A stretch of 64,000 bases of DNA from Larkinella rosea (GTDB lineage Bacteria > Bacteroidota > Bacteroidia > Cytophagales > Spirosomataceae): NCBI RefSeq assembly GCF_003858635.1, contig NZ_RQJO01000009.1, positions 310,001 through 374,000 on the forward strand, in the 5' to 3' direction. Both the position numbers and the translations under genes were made by a program. Below are positions 8,578-17,261 of the stretch, piece by piece (position 1 is the stretch's first letter; each line of letters opens with the position of its first letter). The notes under the pieces were generated by a model, which did not search any database, was not told the origin of the DNA, and saw only the letters and a program-made list of their open reading frames with translations.

Positions 8578-11500
8578 ATGAAAAATAGCCCTTCCCTGAC
8601 ATTTTTGCGCAGAATCCTGATTCTTCCGGCCATTCTGCTGATGACATCCTCCGTGACGCAGGATGATCAAAAAGATGTACCGAATCCGGACGTAAAGCGC
8701 GAACTGGAATCGTTTAAAATTGCCGACGGTTTTGAAGTATCCCTGTTTGCCTCCGAACCGCTGGTTGCCAAGCCCATTCAAATGAACTGGGACGCCGACG
8801 GTCGGTTGTGGGTGGTCAGCAGTACGGCCTATCCACACCTGAAAACCGGGGAAGAAGGCAACGACAAGGTATTTGTGCTGGAAGATACCGATGGCGACGG
8901 CAAAGCCGATAAATCGACCATTTTTGCCGAAGGACTGATCACTCCGACCGGAATCCTGCCGGGCGACGGTGGCGTTTACGTGGCCAATTCAACGGAAATT
9001 CTGCATTTGATGGATACCGATGGCGACGGCAAAGCCGACAAAAGACGCCGGGTCTTGTACGGTTTTGGAACAGCCGATGTGCACCACCTTATTCACACGT
9101 TTCGGTGGGGACCGGAGGGCAAGCTGTATTTTAACCAGTCGATTTACACCTATAGCCACGTTGAAACTCCCGGTGGAATCAAACGGCTCGAAGGGGGTGG
9201 TGTCTGGCAATTGAATCCGAAAAACCTCGAGCTGGACATTTACGCGCGGGGCCTGATCAACCCGTGGGGGCTGCAGTTTGACCGCTGGGGACAGTCGTTC
9301 CTGACCGACGGAGCCGGTGGCGAAGGCATCAACTACGCCTTTCCGGGCGCGACGTTTGTGACGGCGCCGGGTGCCGCCCGAATTCTGCGGGGCTTGAATC
9401 CGGGACAACCCAAGCACAGTGGTTTGGATGTGGTGTCGGGGCGGCACTTGCCGGAATCCTGGTTGGGAAGTGTGATTACCAACGACTTCCGGGCCAATCG
9501 GATTAACCGGTTTAAACTGGAAGAGCAGGGCAGCGGGTATGCTTCCAAACAGGTTGAGGATTTGCTCTGGACGGATCACGTCGCGTTCCGGCCGGTCGAT
9601 ATCAATGTAGGGCCGGATGGTGCGATTTACGTAGCCGACTGGTACAACCCGATTATTCAGCATGGCGAGGTGGATTTTCATGATCCGCGCCGGGACAAAG
9701 AACACGGACGCATCTGGCGGATTGTGGCTAAAAACCGCCCGCTGGTTAAAAAACCACAACTGAGCAAAGCCAGCGTCGGCGAATTGCTCGAAACCTTGAA
9801 GTTGCCGGAAGACTGGACGCGCGCCCAGGCAAGACAATTATTGAAGGAACGCGGAGCTACCGAAGTGGTTCCGGCCCTGCAGAAATGGATGCAGGGGCTG
9901 GATAAACAGGAGGCCAACTACGAACACAATCTGCTCGAAGCACTGTGGGTTTATCAGTCAGTTGAAGTGGTGAATGAGCCATTGCTCTTAAGTTTGTTGA
10001 ATGCCCAGAGCCACAATGCGCGGGCTGCGGCTTTGCGGGCGCTCGAATTCTGGTCGGCCAAACTTTCGAATGTACCGGCTCTGCTGGCTAAAGCCGTGTC
10101 CGACAAACATCCCCAGGTGCGTCTCGAAGCGGTTATTGCTTTGCGAAAAATACCGAGTGCCGAAGCCGCCCGAACGGCTTTGGTGGTTCTGGAAAATCCG
10201 ATGGATGAATTTCTGGATTACGCCTTGTGGCAAACCGTTCGTGAACTGGAGCCGCAGTGGTTGGCCAAACTGAAGGCAGAACCCGGTTTTCTGGGAAATG
10301 CCCGAAAAACCGCTTTCGCCCTGAAGTCGGTTAGTAGCCCGGCTGCGGTGTCCCAACTGGCGCAGCTGTACCAAAAAGATCAGGTCCCCGAAGAGTATCA
10401 AAAGGATGCACTGGCTTCGATTGCAAAGTTTGGAAACGGTGCGGATGTGGATCTTCTGTTCGACAAAGCCGTGCAGGGAAATGCGGGGCAGAATAAAGCG
10501 GTGGCAGCGCAACTGGTTACTCTGGTCGAAGCGGCCGGTCGGGGTGTCAAACCGTCCCAAAATCTGAACCGGATTACCGGTTTTATCGGTAATGAAGACG
10601 ATGCCATTGCGACCAGTGCAATTCGGTTAATTGGTTTGTGGAAACTGGCCGATCAGACGGGAACGCTGGTCAATCTGACCCAAAAAGGAGAAACCACAAC
10701 GAAGAAGGCTGCTTTAAATGCGTTGGCTTCCCTGGATACGGAACAATCCCGGAAGGCGTTAGTGGACATGACCGGTGTGAAAAATTCGCCGGAAATTCGG
10801 ATGGCGGCAACCGCTCAACTGGTTTCGGTAAATCCAGCCGAAGCCGCGCGGATTGCGGGCGATTTATTGCGGAGCCTACCGGCACAAACCGATGTTTCAG
10901 AACTTTTCCAGGCCTTTATACTCAATAAGGCGAGTCTTCAGGCCCTGGCCGACGAGCTGGTGGCCCGGAAAATTCCGGAAAACCGGGCGAAGGAAGGTCG
11001 GCAGATTATGCAGCGTCGGGTACCTTATAACCGGCGGGGCGAAGCTGCGGTCAAGGCGGTGGCGCTGGCGCTTGAAGCCTCGGGCGGAACGTTGCCTACC
11101 GAAAAAATGCCGCAGGAACTGAACGCTCAGGCCATCAGTAGTCTGGCCAAAACCGTAGCCGAAACTGCCGATCCGGTGAAAGGTGAACTCGTTTTCCGGA
11201 AAACCGCCCTGACCTGTCAGACCTGCCACGCAATTGGCGGAGCGGGCGGACGCATTGGCCCGGATTTGAGCAGCCTCGGGACCAGTTCGCCGGTCGAAAC
11301 CATCATTAAATCCATTCTGTATCCAAACGAGTCCATCAAGGAAGGCTATGAACTGCAGCGGATCGCGAAAAAAGACGGCAGTGATATGATGGGTTATATC
11401 GTCAGCAACGGCACCTCGGATATTGTGGTGCGCGATATTACCGGACAGGAAGTCTCCATTCCGAAAAGCCAGATCAATGTCATGGAAAAAGTGCCCGGTT

Positions 11501-12060
11501 CGCTGATGCCGCCGGGTCTGACGGCCAGTTTGGACAAGAACGAATTTATCAATCTGATCGGTTTCCTTTCCAAAATGGGCGAATCCGGCAAATTCCGGGT
11601 GCCGACGGCCCGGTTTGTCCGTCGCTGGAGTACGGTTCCGGCTACGAAAGAAGCGGCCAAAAAGATTTTGACTGATGGCCCCGGTTTTATCGTGAAAGAC
11701 AATGCGAAAGTGTTCTGGCAACCGGCTTACAGCAAAGTTTCCGGTGAACTGCCGTTGGATGAACTGCCGGTTGTGGAAGCCAGCGCGGCTAAACGGTACA
11801 GCCTGATCCGGTTTGATATTGAAGTACTCAGCAAAGGAAATGTCAATCTGACTATGAGCTCGACGGCGGGAACCAGCGCCTGGATTGGTCAAAAACCCGC
11901 CAAACTGACTGACCGTGGATTGGTTGCCGATCTGGCGCCGGGCGTTTATACCGTTACGCTGGCCATCGACCGGAATGTTCAGAAAGACGGCCCGCTGACT
12001 ATTCAACTGCTGGATGCTGAGAATGCACCCGCTCAAACCCGTTTGGTGATGGGGAAATAA
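8578..12060 (+). CDS. Secreted PVC-type dehydrogenase with HEAT repeats and cytochrome c domain
   Basis: This 1160-residue exported protein has an N-terminal signal segment and then a PVC-type beta-propeller dehydrogenase domain (about residues 35-395). The propeller carries two calcium-binding-like loops, each reading DTDGDGKAD. A helical HEAT-like region follows (about 410-860), then a class I cytochrome c domain with the haem-binding motif CQTCH (first Cys at residue 880) and a probable distal Met in SLMPPGL. The C-terminus is a beta-rich domain. The family is thought to oxidise sugars or alcohols in the periplasm and pass electrons to the covalently bound haem; the substrate is unknown. 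It is co-transcribed with the SGNH hydrolase and ends at a strong terminator. Confidence 0.88.
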   Translation: MKNSPSLTFLRRILILPAILLMTSSVTQDDQKDVPNPDVKRELESFKIADGFEVSLFASEPLVAKPIQMNWDADGRLWVVSSTAYPHLKTGEEGNDKVFVLEDTDGDGKADKSTIFAEGLITPTGILPGDGGVYVANSTEILHLMDTDGDGKADKRRRVLYGFGTADVHHLIHTFRWGPEGKLYFNQSIYTYSHVETPGGIKRLEGGGVWQLNPKNLELDIYARGLINPWGLQFDRWGQSFLTDGAGGEGINYAFPGATFVTAPGAARILRGLNPGQPKHSGLDVVSGRHLPESWLGSVITNDFRANRINRFKLEEQGSGYASKQVEDLLWTDHVAFRPVDINVGPDGAIYVADWYNPIIQHGEVDFHDPRRDKEHGRIWRIVAKNRPLVKKPQLSKASVGELLETLKLPEDWTRAQARQLLKERGATEVVPALQKWMQGLDKQEANYEHNLLEALWVYQSVEVVNEPLLLSLLNAQSHNARAAALRALEFWSAKLSNVPALLAKAVSDKHPQVRLEAVIALRKIPSAEAARTALVVLENPMDEFLDYALWQTVRELEPQWLAKLKAEPGFLGNARKTAFALKSVSSPAAVSQLAQLYQKDQVPEEYQKDALASIAKFGNGADVDLLFDKAVQGNAGQNKAVAAQLVTLVEAAGRGVKPSQNLNRITGFIGNEDDAIATSAIRLIGLWKLADQTGTLVNLTQKGETTTKKAALNALASLDTEQSRKALVDMTGVKNSPEIRMAATAQLVSVNPAEAARIAGDLLRSLPAQTDVSELFQAFILNKASLQALADELVARKIPENRAKEGRQIMQRRVPYNRRGEAAVKAVALALEASGGTLPTEKMPQELNAQAISSLAKTVAETADPVKGELVFRKTALTCQTCHAIGGAGGRIGPDLSSLGTSSPVETIIKSILYPNESIKEGYELQRIAKKDGSDMMGYIVSNGTSDIVVRDITGQEVSIPKSQINVMEKVPGSLMPPGLTASLDKNEFINLIGFLSKMGESGKFRVPTARFVRRWSTVPATKEAAKKILTDGPGFIVKDNAKVFWQPAYSKVSGELPLDELPVVEASAAKRYSLIRFDIEVLSKGNVNLTMSSTAGTSAWIGQKPAKLTDRGLVADLAPGVYTVTLAIDRNVQKDGPLTIQLLDAENAPAQTRLVMGK

Positions 12061-12073
12061 GAAAACCGCTCCC

Positions 12074-12120
12074 AAAAAAACGCGAAGTCGGCCCGTTCAA
12101 GCCAGCTTCGCGTTTTTTTT
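12074..12120 (+). terminator. Rho-independent terminator after the dehydrogenase operon
   Basis: The stem AAAACGCGAAG (up to 12087) pairs with CTTCGCGTTTT (from 12106), with extra GGC/GCC pairing inside, followed by a run of eight T ending at 12120. It begins 13 bp after the stop of the dehydrogenase gene. Confidence 0.85.
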
Positions 12121-12272
12121 GCCTCATGAGCCCGGTGAGCCTGATTCATGCCATTTTTGACTTTATTTGAGCTTTTTTTTAAATCAGCTAAGGTGATTGT
12201 CGTGCAAAGTTGTCTGTACTTATATAAGGGGATGATTTCTTCTGAGGGAATCTCGTTTTAAAATCAGGTTAG

Positions 12273-12500
12273 GCAAACCCGCCAACGGGTCGAACCGCTG
12301 ATTTATTCATCAGACCCCAACGAAATCGCAGGAATCCAAAGCCCTGGTTCATTGCTGCTTCCGTTTTACTGGTTGTCAGCGTGGCGGCTTTTTTATTCCG
12401 GAATGCCATTCAGTACCAGACCTTCGAGACGGAATTCGGCGAAACCCGCTCGTTGGAAGCCAGCAAAGCGGTTTTCAAACCCTGTCAGCGGTTAAATTGA
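12273..12500 (+). pseudogene. Remnant of a FecR-like anti-sigma factor
   Basis: A frame open from 12273 to a TGA at 12498-12500 has no ATG start. It encodes a peptide with a membrane segment (KPWFIAASVLLVVSVAAF) followed by YQTFETEFGETRSLEASK. This matches the join between the membrane helix and the start of the periplasmic domain in FecR proteins, where a similar segment leads to the LPDGS motif. The complete FecR at 22207-23274 has a comparable AAASVLL helix. The cytoplasmic N-terminal part and nearly all of the periplasmic domain are missing. The frame runs straight into the hairpin repeat at 12478-12543. The rest of the 475-bp gap (12061-12535) holds only the terminator and AT-rich sequence. 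The FecR assignment is inference from a short segment. Confidence 0.45.
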
Positions 12501-12543
12501 GCCTTACAACCTGGTCAACACTTTTACAACCGCTGTCAGGGTT
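12478..12543. repeat. 16-bp inverted repeat, same family as 6219-6287
   Basis: Arms AACCCTGTCAGCGGTT (12478-12493) and AACCGCTGTCAGGGTT (12528-12543) are reverse complements except at one central position. They share the ACCGCTGnCAGGGT core with the hairpin at 6219-6287. The right arm overlaps the last codons of the nucleosidase gene, so the repeat may also serve as its 3' end structure. Confidence 0.6.
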
Positions 12544-13396
12544 GTAACTTCCCGACAATGGTCATCACCAGATTGGCAGAATTGCGGGCGGCAATTTTGA
12601 AAAACGTCAGCATGTCCTGCCGGGCGTTGGAATTGGCTTTGTCGCTCAAACTCCGGATAACCAGACAGGGAACCTGCTGTTGGTAACATACCTGCGCTAC
12701 GGCGGCCCCCTCCATTTCGGTGGCATCGGCTTTGAACTCCGACCACAAACTGGCCACTTTTTCTTCCGAAGAAACAAACACATCCCCGGTTACGACTGTG
12801 CCGACGATGATCGAGGGTGGCCGTGAGGTCGATGGAATGCTTTCGAACGGGACGGTTTTGGCCGCTTCCTGTGCGGCATGCATCATGATTGAGTCGGCGG
12901 GAAAATACGTCGGATTGAGCTGTTTGGTGATCGCGTTGCGGGTCTGGTTGGTTTTCTGTTGCTGAAACGTGATGTAACCGTAATCGTGGTGGGCGGTTTG
13001 CCGGGCAATGACGATGTCGCCGGGCTGCAGATCCGGATTCGTACCGCCCGCGATTCCCGTGAAAAGGACCTGTTCCGGTTTGAAATAGGCCAGCACAAAC
13101 GCCGTTGTCATGGCCGCATTCACTTTGCCAATACCGGTTTCGGCCACCACTACCTTGCGGCCGTTGATCCGCCCCGTCATGAAATGGATGCCGTTCAATG
13201 TCCGACTTTTTGGGTTTTTTAGTGATTTTTGCACTAGCTTCACTTCTTCGTCGAACGCACCAAGCAGGGCGGTGATCGGTCGGGTTTTATACGTCTGGGC
13301 GTTTGTTGAAACCGCACTGAGGAAAAGCCAGATTACGCACAGGCCGGTTTGCAAAAGGAGGTTCGGACGAATGGATTGGGAGGATTTGTCTTGCAT
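12536..13396 (-). CDS. Exported MTA/SAH nucleosidase-like protein
   Basis: This 286-residue protein has an N-terminal signal peptide (LLLQTGLCVIWLFLSAV, cleavage near TNAQ), so it should act in the periplasm. The rest follows 5'-methylthioadenosine/S-adenosylhomocysteine nucleosidase: GAFDEEVKLV near the start, VVAETGIGKVNAA, FTGIAGG, the ribose-binding DATEMEGAAVAQV with the conserved Met-Glu, and the catalytic Asp in RSLSDKAN. Known enzymes cut the glycosidic bond to release adenine. Export is unusual, since the classical enzyme is cytoplasmic. It is divergent from the ridA-like gene, with only 29 bp between the starts. Nucleosidases of related purines cannot be excluded. Confidence 0.85.
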   Translation of the reverse strand: MQDKSSQSIRPNLLLQTGLCVIWLFLSAVSTNAQTYKTRPITALLGAFDEEVKLVQKSLKNPKSRTLNGIHFMTGRINGRKVVVAETGIGKVNAAMTTAFVLAYFKPEQVLFTGIAGGTNPDLQPGDIVIARQTAHHDYGYITFQQQKTNQTRNAITKQLNPTYFPADSIMMHAAQEAAKTVPFESIPSTSRPPSIIVGTVVTGDVFVSSEEKVASLWSEFKADATEMEGAAVAQVCYQQQVPCLVIRSLSDKANSNARQDMLTFFKIAARNSANLVMTIVGKLQP

Positions 13397-13425
13397 GATT
13401 CACCTGGTTAAACAACTAAAATACG

Positions 13426-13869
13426 ATGGAAAAACGGATCCTTTTTACTTTGGCGGTGCTTTTGATAGCGGTTTTTAACGGTGTTTATGCACAATCCGGT
13501 CAGAATGCAATTGAAAAACAGAAATTTCATTTTGGTAAAACCGGGGAAGATGGCGCGGGGTATTCGCAGGCCGTCAAAGTCGGTAAAACGATTTACATTT
13601 CAGGAACCGTCGGCGTGGGCGATGCGGCTACGGCCCTGACGAACGTGTACAACGGGCTGCAGAAAACGCTGGCTTTTTACGGCGCCACTTTTCAGAATGT
13701 GGTCAAGGAAAACTTGTACACGACCAATATCGAGGAAATGAAAAAGCACAACGACATTCGGAAAAAGTATTATAACAACGACTTTCCGGCGGCTACCTGG
13801 GTTCAGATTCAGCGGCTTTACATGGAAACGGCCTTGGTCGAAGTGGAACTGGTTGCCGTACTTCCCTGA
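13426..13869 (+). CDS. RidA family protein, probably exported
   Basis: This 147-residue protein has an N-terminal hydrophobic segment (ILFTLAVLLIAVFNG, then VYAQ) typical of a signal peptide, followed by a YjgF/YER057c/UK114 (RidA) fold with YSQAVKVGKTIYISGT and ATWVQIQRL. RidA proteins hydrolyse reactive enamine/imine intermediates in the cytosol. The usual Arg near the C-terminus, in a CXR-like context, is not obvious here, and a periplasmic location would need a different substrate. It is divergent from the exported nucleosidase and ends 3 bp before the stop of the purine permease on the other strand. Confidence 0.82.
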   Translation: MEKRILFTLAVLLIAVFNGVYAQSGQNAIEKQKFHFGKTGEDGAGYSQAVKVGKTIYISGTVGVGDAATALTNVYNGLQKTLAFYGATFQNVVKENLYTTNIEEMKKHNDIRKKYYNNDFPAATWVQIQRLYMETALVEVELVAVLP

Positions 13870-13872
13870 AAT

Positions 13873-15252
13873 TCAGTGCCCGGAAAAGAGCGACAGGATG
13901 CAGAACAGATCGACGATGAGTAATCCGACCGGGACCTCGTTGGTTTTTCCCAGCGATAGCTTGACTATTGTCCAGGTCAGAAAGCCCCAGGTCAGTCCCT
14001 GCGTGATCGAGTAGCTGAACGGAATCAATACCATCGACAGGTAGGCGGGTAAGGCATTGTCCAGTTGGTTCCAGTTGATTTTTGTGATCGGTTTCATCAT
14101 AAACGCCCCGACCAGCACCAGCGCCGGGGCGGTGGCAATGCCCGGTATAACCGATAGCAAGGGTGACAGAAACAGAAACGGCAGAAAGAGCAAACCGGCT
14201 ACGATGGCCGTTAGCCCCGTACGGCCACCCTGGGCAATGCCCACCGCCGATTCGATGTAGGCCGTGCCGGGGCTGGTTCCCAGTAGCCCCGCCAGTGTGG
14301 TGGCAACGGCATCGGTCAGCAGCGAGCGGTTCATGTTCCGCGGATTTCCATCTTCATCGTACAAATCGGCGGCTTCGGCAACCCCCACGAAGGTGGACAG
14401 GCTATTGAATAAATCGGTAAAAACGAAGGCAAAAATAACCGGCCAGAGGGTCCATTGCAGCGAATGGATCAAATCGAGTTTCCCGATTAAACTAAAATCC
14501 GGGGCGGCAAAAATACCGTGGAAGTTAACGAGGGTTTTGGTTCCGAAATTCACCGCCGAGGCATCTCCCCACCACCGGCCAACGGGCACGGCAGCCAGGG
14601 TCGTCAGGACGATCCCGATGATGATGGCGCCCGGAACCTGACGAATCATCAGAACGCTGGTGAGCAACAGGCCGAAAATAAACGTCAGGACGATGGGATC
14701 TTTCAGGCTGGCAATACTGACCAGGGTGGCCGGATTGGCCACGATGAACCGGGCGTTTTCAAAACCGATGAGCGTGATAAAGAGACCAATACCCGCTGAA
14801 ACCGAATACCGCAACGTTTTCGGAATGAGTTTGACAATGGCGGAGCGGACATTTAGTACCGACAGGATCATGAACAATACGCCCGCCCAGAAAACCGCAC
14901 CCAGCGCCACTTCGGGCCGAACGCCCATGACCTTGACGGCAGTAAAGGTGAAAAACGCGTTGATACCCATGCCGGGAGCAACCACCATCGGATTGCGGGC
15001 GTACAGGCCCATCATCAGGCTGCACGCGAACGACAGCAAAATCGTGGCCGTCAGGACTCCGCTGAACGGCAAACCGGACTGACTCAGAATGGCCGGATTG
15101 ACCACAATGATGTACATCGTCGCCAGAAAGGTAGAAACACCCGCCAGAATTTCCGTGCGGATCGAAGGAGTGGCAAGGCCGGTTTGCATGCGGGGCGGTT
15201 GGATGGATCGAAGTCCGAAAATACGGATTAGAAACGCCAATGCAACTCTCAA
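13873..15252 (-). CDS. NCS2-family purine permease (AzgA-like)
   Basis: This 459-residue protein has about 12-14 hydrophobic segments. It starts with RTEILAGVSTFLATMYII, typical of the AzgA branch of the NCS2 family, and carries APGMGINAFFTF and FVFTDLFNSLSTFVGVAE. AzgA-type transporters take up adenine, guanine or hypoxanthine with protons. A shorter start at codon 22 is possible, but the longer start keeps the FGLRSI segment that resembles the family's usual N-terminus. Placed beside an exported MTA/SAH nucleosidase, it could import the adenine that enzyme releases; that link is inference. Confidence 0.88.
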   Translation of the reverse strand: MRVALAFLIRIFGLRSIQPPRMQTGLATPSIRTEILAGVSTFLATMYIIVVNPAILSQSGLPFSGVLTATILLSFACSLMMGLYARNPMVVAPGMGINAFFTFTAVKVMGVRPEVALGAVFWAGVLFMILSVLNVRSAIVKLIPKTLRYSVSAGIGLFITLIGFENARFIVANPATLVSIASLKDPIVLTFIFGLLLTSVLMIRQVPGAIIIGIVLTTLAAVPVGRWWGDASAVNFGTKTLVNFHGIFAAPDFSLIGKLDLIHSLQWTLWPVIFAFVFTDLFNSLSTFVGVAEAADLYDEDGNPRNMNRSLLTDAVATTLAGLLGTSPGTAYIESAVGIAQGGRTGLTAIVAGLLFLPFLFLSPLLSVIPGIATAPALVLVGAFMMKPITKINWNQLDNALPAYLSMVLIPFSYSITQGLTWGFLTWTIVKLSLGKTNEVPVGLLIVDLFCILSLFSGH

Positions 15253-15278
15253 ACAGCCAATTGAAACCTATTTTACCC

Positions 15279-15319
15279 AAAAAAGCCCCCGGTTCGGCGC
15301 AAAATGCCCAAACCGGGGG
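15279..15319 (-). terminator. Rho-independent terminator of the small exported protein gene
   Basis: The stem CCCCCGGTT (15286-15294) pairs with AACCGGGGG (15311-15319) and is followed on the minus strand by six T (AAAAAA at 15279-15284). It lies downstream of the gene at 15442-15801 and upstream of the NCS2 permease, so it separates their transcripts. Confidence 0.8.
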
Positions 15320-15363
15320 ACTCGAACCAATTTAACCAAATTATTATTTTGAGACGGGAGAAA

Positions 15364-15437
15364 ATAGACAAGAGAAGTGAGACGTAACGTCATCGATTAC
15401 AAAGTCTCTATTCTCTTGTCTTACCTCTCTTGTCTAT
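15364..15437. repeat. Inverted repeat with 12-bp arms (AAGAGA/TCTCTT type)
   Basis: ATAGACAAGAGA at 15364-15375 is the exact reverse complement of TCTCTTGTCTAT at 15426-15437. A second CTCTTGTCT copy lies inside at about 15413-15421. Low-complexity purine/pyrimidine repeats like this also occur at 63501-63587. Confidence 0.6.
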
Positions 15438-15441
15438 GCGC

Positions 15442-15801
15442 TCAATTCAACTCCGCGGCCAGCCACTGCTGATCGTTCTGGATGGGGTTGCCACCGGTTT
15501 TTTGCGAAACCGCCCATTGCCGCAGCGCCTGTTCCAGAACCGCTTTCAGACTTTCCTGGGTTTTAGCCTGTTTAATATTGAGTCGTTTTTTGGAAAGGAC
15601 TTCCTTGTAAATGAGCTGGTTATCGTCATTGTAAAAGAGCGCAACGCTTTTTTGCCTGGGTTGCGATTCAATGACCCAATACCCTTCGCGGGGCGAATTG
15701 GTCAGGCGGTTTTGCCGTCCCTGCCCAAAAGTGGCTGCCGTTACCGATAGGGATAAAATCACAGCCAGGAGTGTTAGCCGGTAGTACGTGTTATTTTTCA
15801 T
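15442..15801 (-). CDS. Small exported protein of unknown function
   Basis: The likely start is the ATG at 15801, which gives a 119-residue protein with a clear signal peptide (hydrophobic LTLLAVILSLSVTAATF, cleavage near GQG). A frame open further upstream adds 43 residues with no coding look, so it is rejected. The mature part contains GYWVIESQPRQKSVALFYN and two helix-prone stretches (VLSKKRLNIKQAKTQESL and AVLEQALRQWAVSQ). Similar small secreted proteins occur in Cytophagales, but no domain was recognised. It is monocistronic with its own terminator at 15279-15319. Confidence 0.7.
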   Translation of the reverse strand: MKNNTYYRLTLLAVILSLSVTAATFGQGRQNRLTNSPREGYWVIESQPRQKSVALFYNDDNQLIYKEVLSKKRLNIKQAKTQESLKAVLEQALRQWAVSQKTGGNPIQNDQQWLAAELN

Positions 15802-16067
15802 GGTCGTGTCGCCGGAGCGATTCGTTCGTAGATGTTGTTTATGTCGTAATTGACGGTTTAAAAGTAATGTCCACGAAAATTCCATGCTTGCCTTTTCGTC
15901 CAATGGGCGGGTTGGCGGTTGATACGTCAACCGAATGGCGACGAATGAGAAAAGGCCAGTAAATCAGGTCGTTTAGCGACGAAGAGCCGCCGTTCGTCTA
16001 CAATTTGCCCGGATCATAGCGGTTTTGGTGTCGTTTGTCTATATTCGGTCAGCCATCCGGTCGTCGT

Positions 16068-17234
16068 ATGCAACTTGCCAACAACAACTTCATCTTTTCC
16101 AATCAGCTTCGCTACCGTCTGGCGCGTCACGGGCTTTTCTGGGGTGTCGTCTGGCTGTATTTCACGTTGCTGTACGGCGTTTTTCCGATCATCGATTTTG
16201 TGAATAAGGGATACGGCAATGCCCTGTCGGTTTTCATGGGTTTGCTGTCGTCGGGTATTGGTGCCGTCATTTTTATGCCGGCCCACATGATTCTGGCCTA
16301 CGGCATTATTTATGTCCTGTTTGCCCGCTACCTCGACAAGGGGCAGTACCTGAAGATCGTCATCGGCGTCATCTTCTTTTCGTTTTTGAGCGCTTCGGCT
16401 TCCGCAGCTCTCTCGGTGGGGGTGGTCACGCCCTTGCACAACTGGTTTGGCACTCCGCGGGTCCGGGGAGCAAATTTGAGTTATCTGCTGATGGCAGGTT
16501 TGCGGGGTGGAATTACCGTGGCTGGTTTTGTAGCCGCTATCAAACTGGTCAAAATCTGGTACCTGAAAGAGCAGGCTTTCCGGCAAATCGAGAAGGAGAA
16601 ATTTCAGGCCGAATTACAGTTGCTGAAGTCGCAGATTCACCCGCATTTTCTGTTCAATACGCTGAATAATCTGTATGCGTTGACCTTGCGAAAATCCGAA
16701 CAATCACCGGCGGTGGTGCTGAAATTGTCGCAATTGCTGAGCTACATGCTTTACGACTGTAATGCGTCGGAAGTTTCGCTCGAAAAAGAGCTGGCTTTTA
16801 TCAAAAATTACGTTGGTCTGGAACAATTGCGCTACGGCTCGCGGCTGGATATTTCACTGAATTTTCAGGGTGATTTGCAGGGTAGGCAGATCGCGCCTTT
16901 ATTACTGATTCCGTTTCTGGAGAACGCCTTTAAGCACGGAACCAGTGAGCAACTGGAGCAAGCCTGGATTTTTATGGATCTGGCCGTTGATGATAACGTG
17001 CTGACTTTTAAGTTGGTAAATAGTCGTGATTCGGATACTTTTGCCCCAGCCTCCGTTGGGGGCATTGGTTTGCAGAACGTTCGGAAACGGCTGGAACTGT
17101 TGTATCCGGGAAAATATCAACTGACGATTCAGCCCGAGGAAGAGACTTTTCTGATCGACCTGACGTTGCACTTGCCGAAGAAACCAGCGGTTTTGAAATC
17201 GGATACGTTGCCGGTAGCGGAACTACCGGTCTAG
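16068..17234 (+). CDS. LytS/YehU-type sensor histidine kinase
   Basis: This 388-residue membrane kinase starts with RYRLARHGLFWGVVWLYF, the usual N-terminus of Bacteroidetes LytS-like kinases. For that reason the ATG at 16068 is preferred over one at 16035. Four membrane helices (residues about 20-160) lead to a His_kinase domain with QIHPHFLFNTLNNLYAL (phospho-accepting His about residue 191) and a C-terminal ATPase with IPFLENAFKHG and GGIGLQNVRKRL. These kinases phosphorylate LytTR regulators. The partner gene begins 27 bp downstream. The signal is unknown because no extracytoplasmic domain is present. Confidence 0.9.
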   Translation: MQLANNNFIFSNQLRYRLARHGLFWGVVWLYFTLLYGVFPIIDFVNKGYGNALSVFMGLLSSGIGAVIFMPAHMILAYGIIYVLFARYLDKGQYLKIVIGVIFFSFLSASASAALSVGVVTPLHNWFGTPRVRGANLSYLLMAGLRGGITVAGFVAAIKLVKIWYLKEQAFRQIEKEKFQAELQLLKSQIHPHFLFNTLNNLYALTLRKSEQSPAVVLKLSQLLSYMLYDCNASEVSLEKELAFIKNYVGLEQLRYGSRLDISLNFQGDLQGRQIAPLLLIPFLENAFKHGTSEQLEQAWIFMDLAVDDNVLTFKLVNSRDSDTFAPASVGGIGLQNVRKRLELLYPGKYQLTIQPEEETFLIDLTLHLPKKPAVLKSDTLPVAELPV

Positions 17235-17261
17235 TTTACAACAACAAATACATACCTTACT

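Noticed and set aside
10897-12075. 392-residue open frame on the minus strand
   Set aside because: It lies wholly antisense to the dehydrogenase-cytochrome gene, has no domain or signal, and the plus-strand protein has clear motifs (CQTCH, HEAT repeats).
15364-15437. CRISPR-like spaced repeats
   Set aside because: Copies are short, irregular, partly inverted and without uniform spacers; no cas genes are present.
16014-16586. 190-residue minus-strand frame
   Set aside because: Antisense to the N-terminal half of the LytS-type kinase; no coding features.
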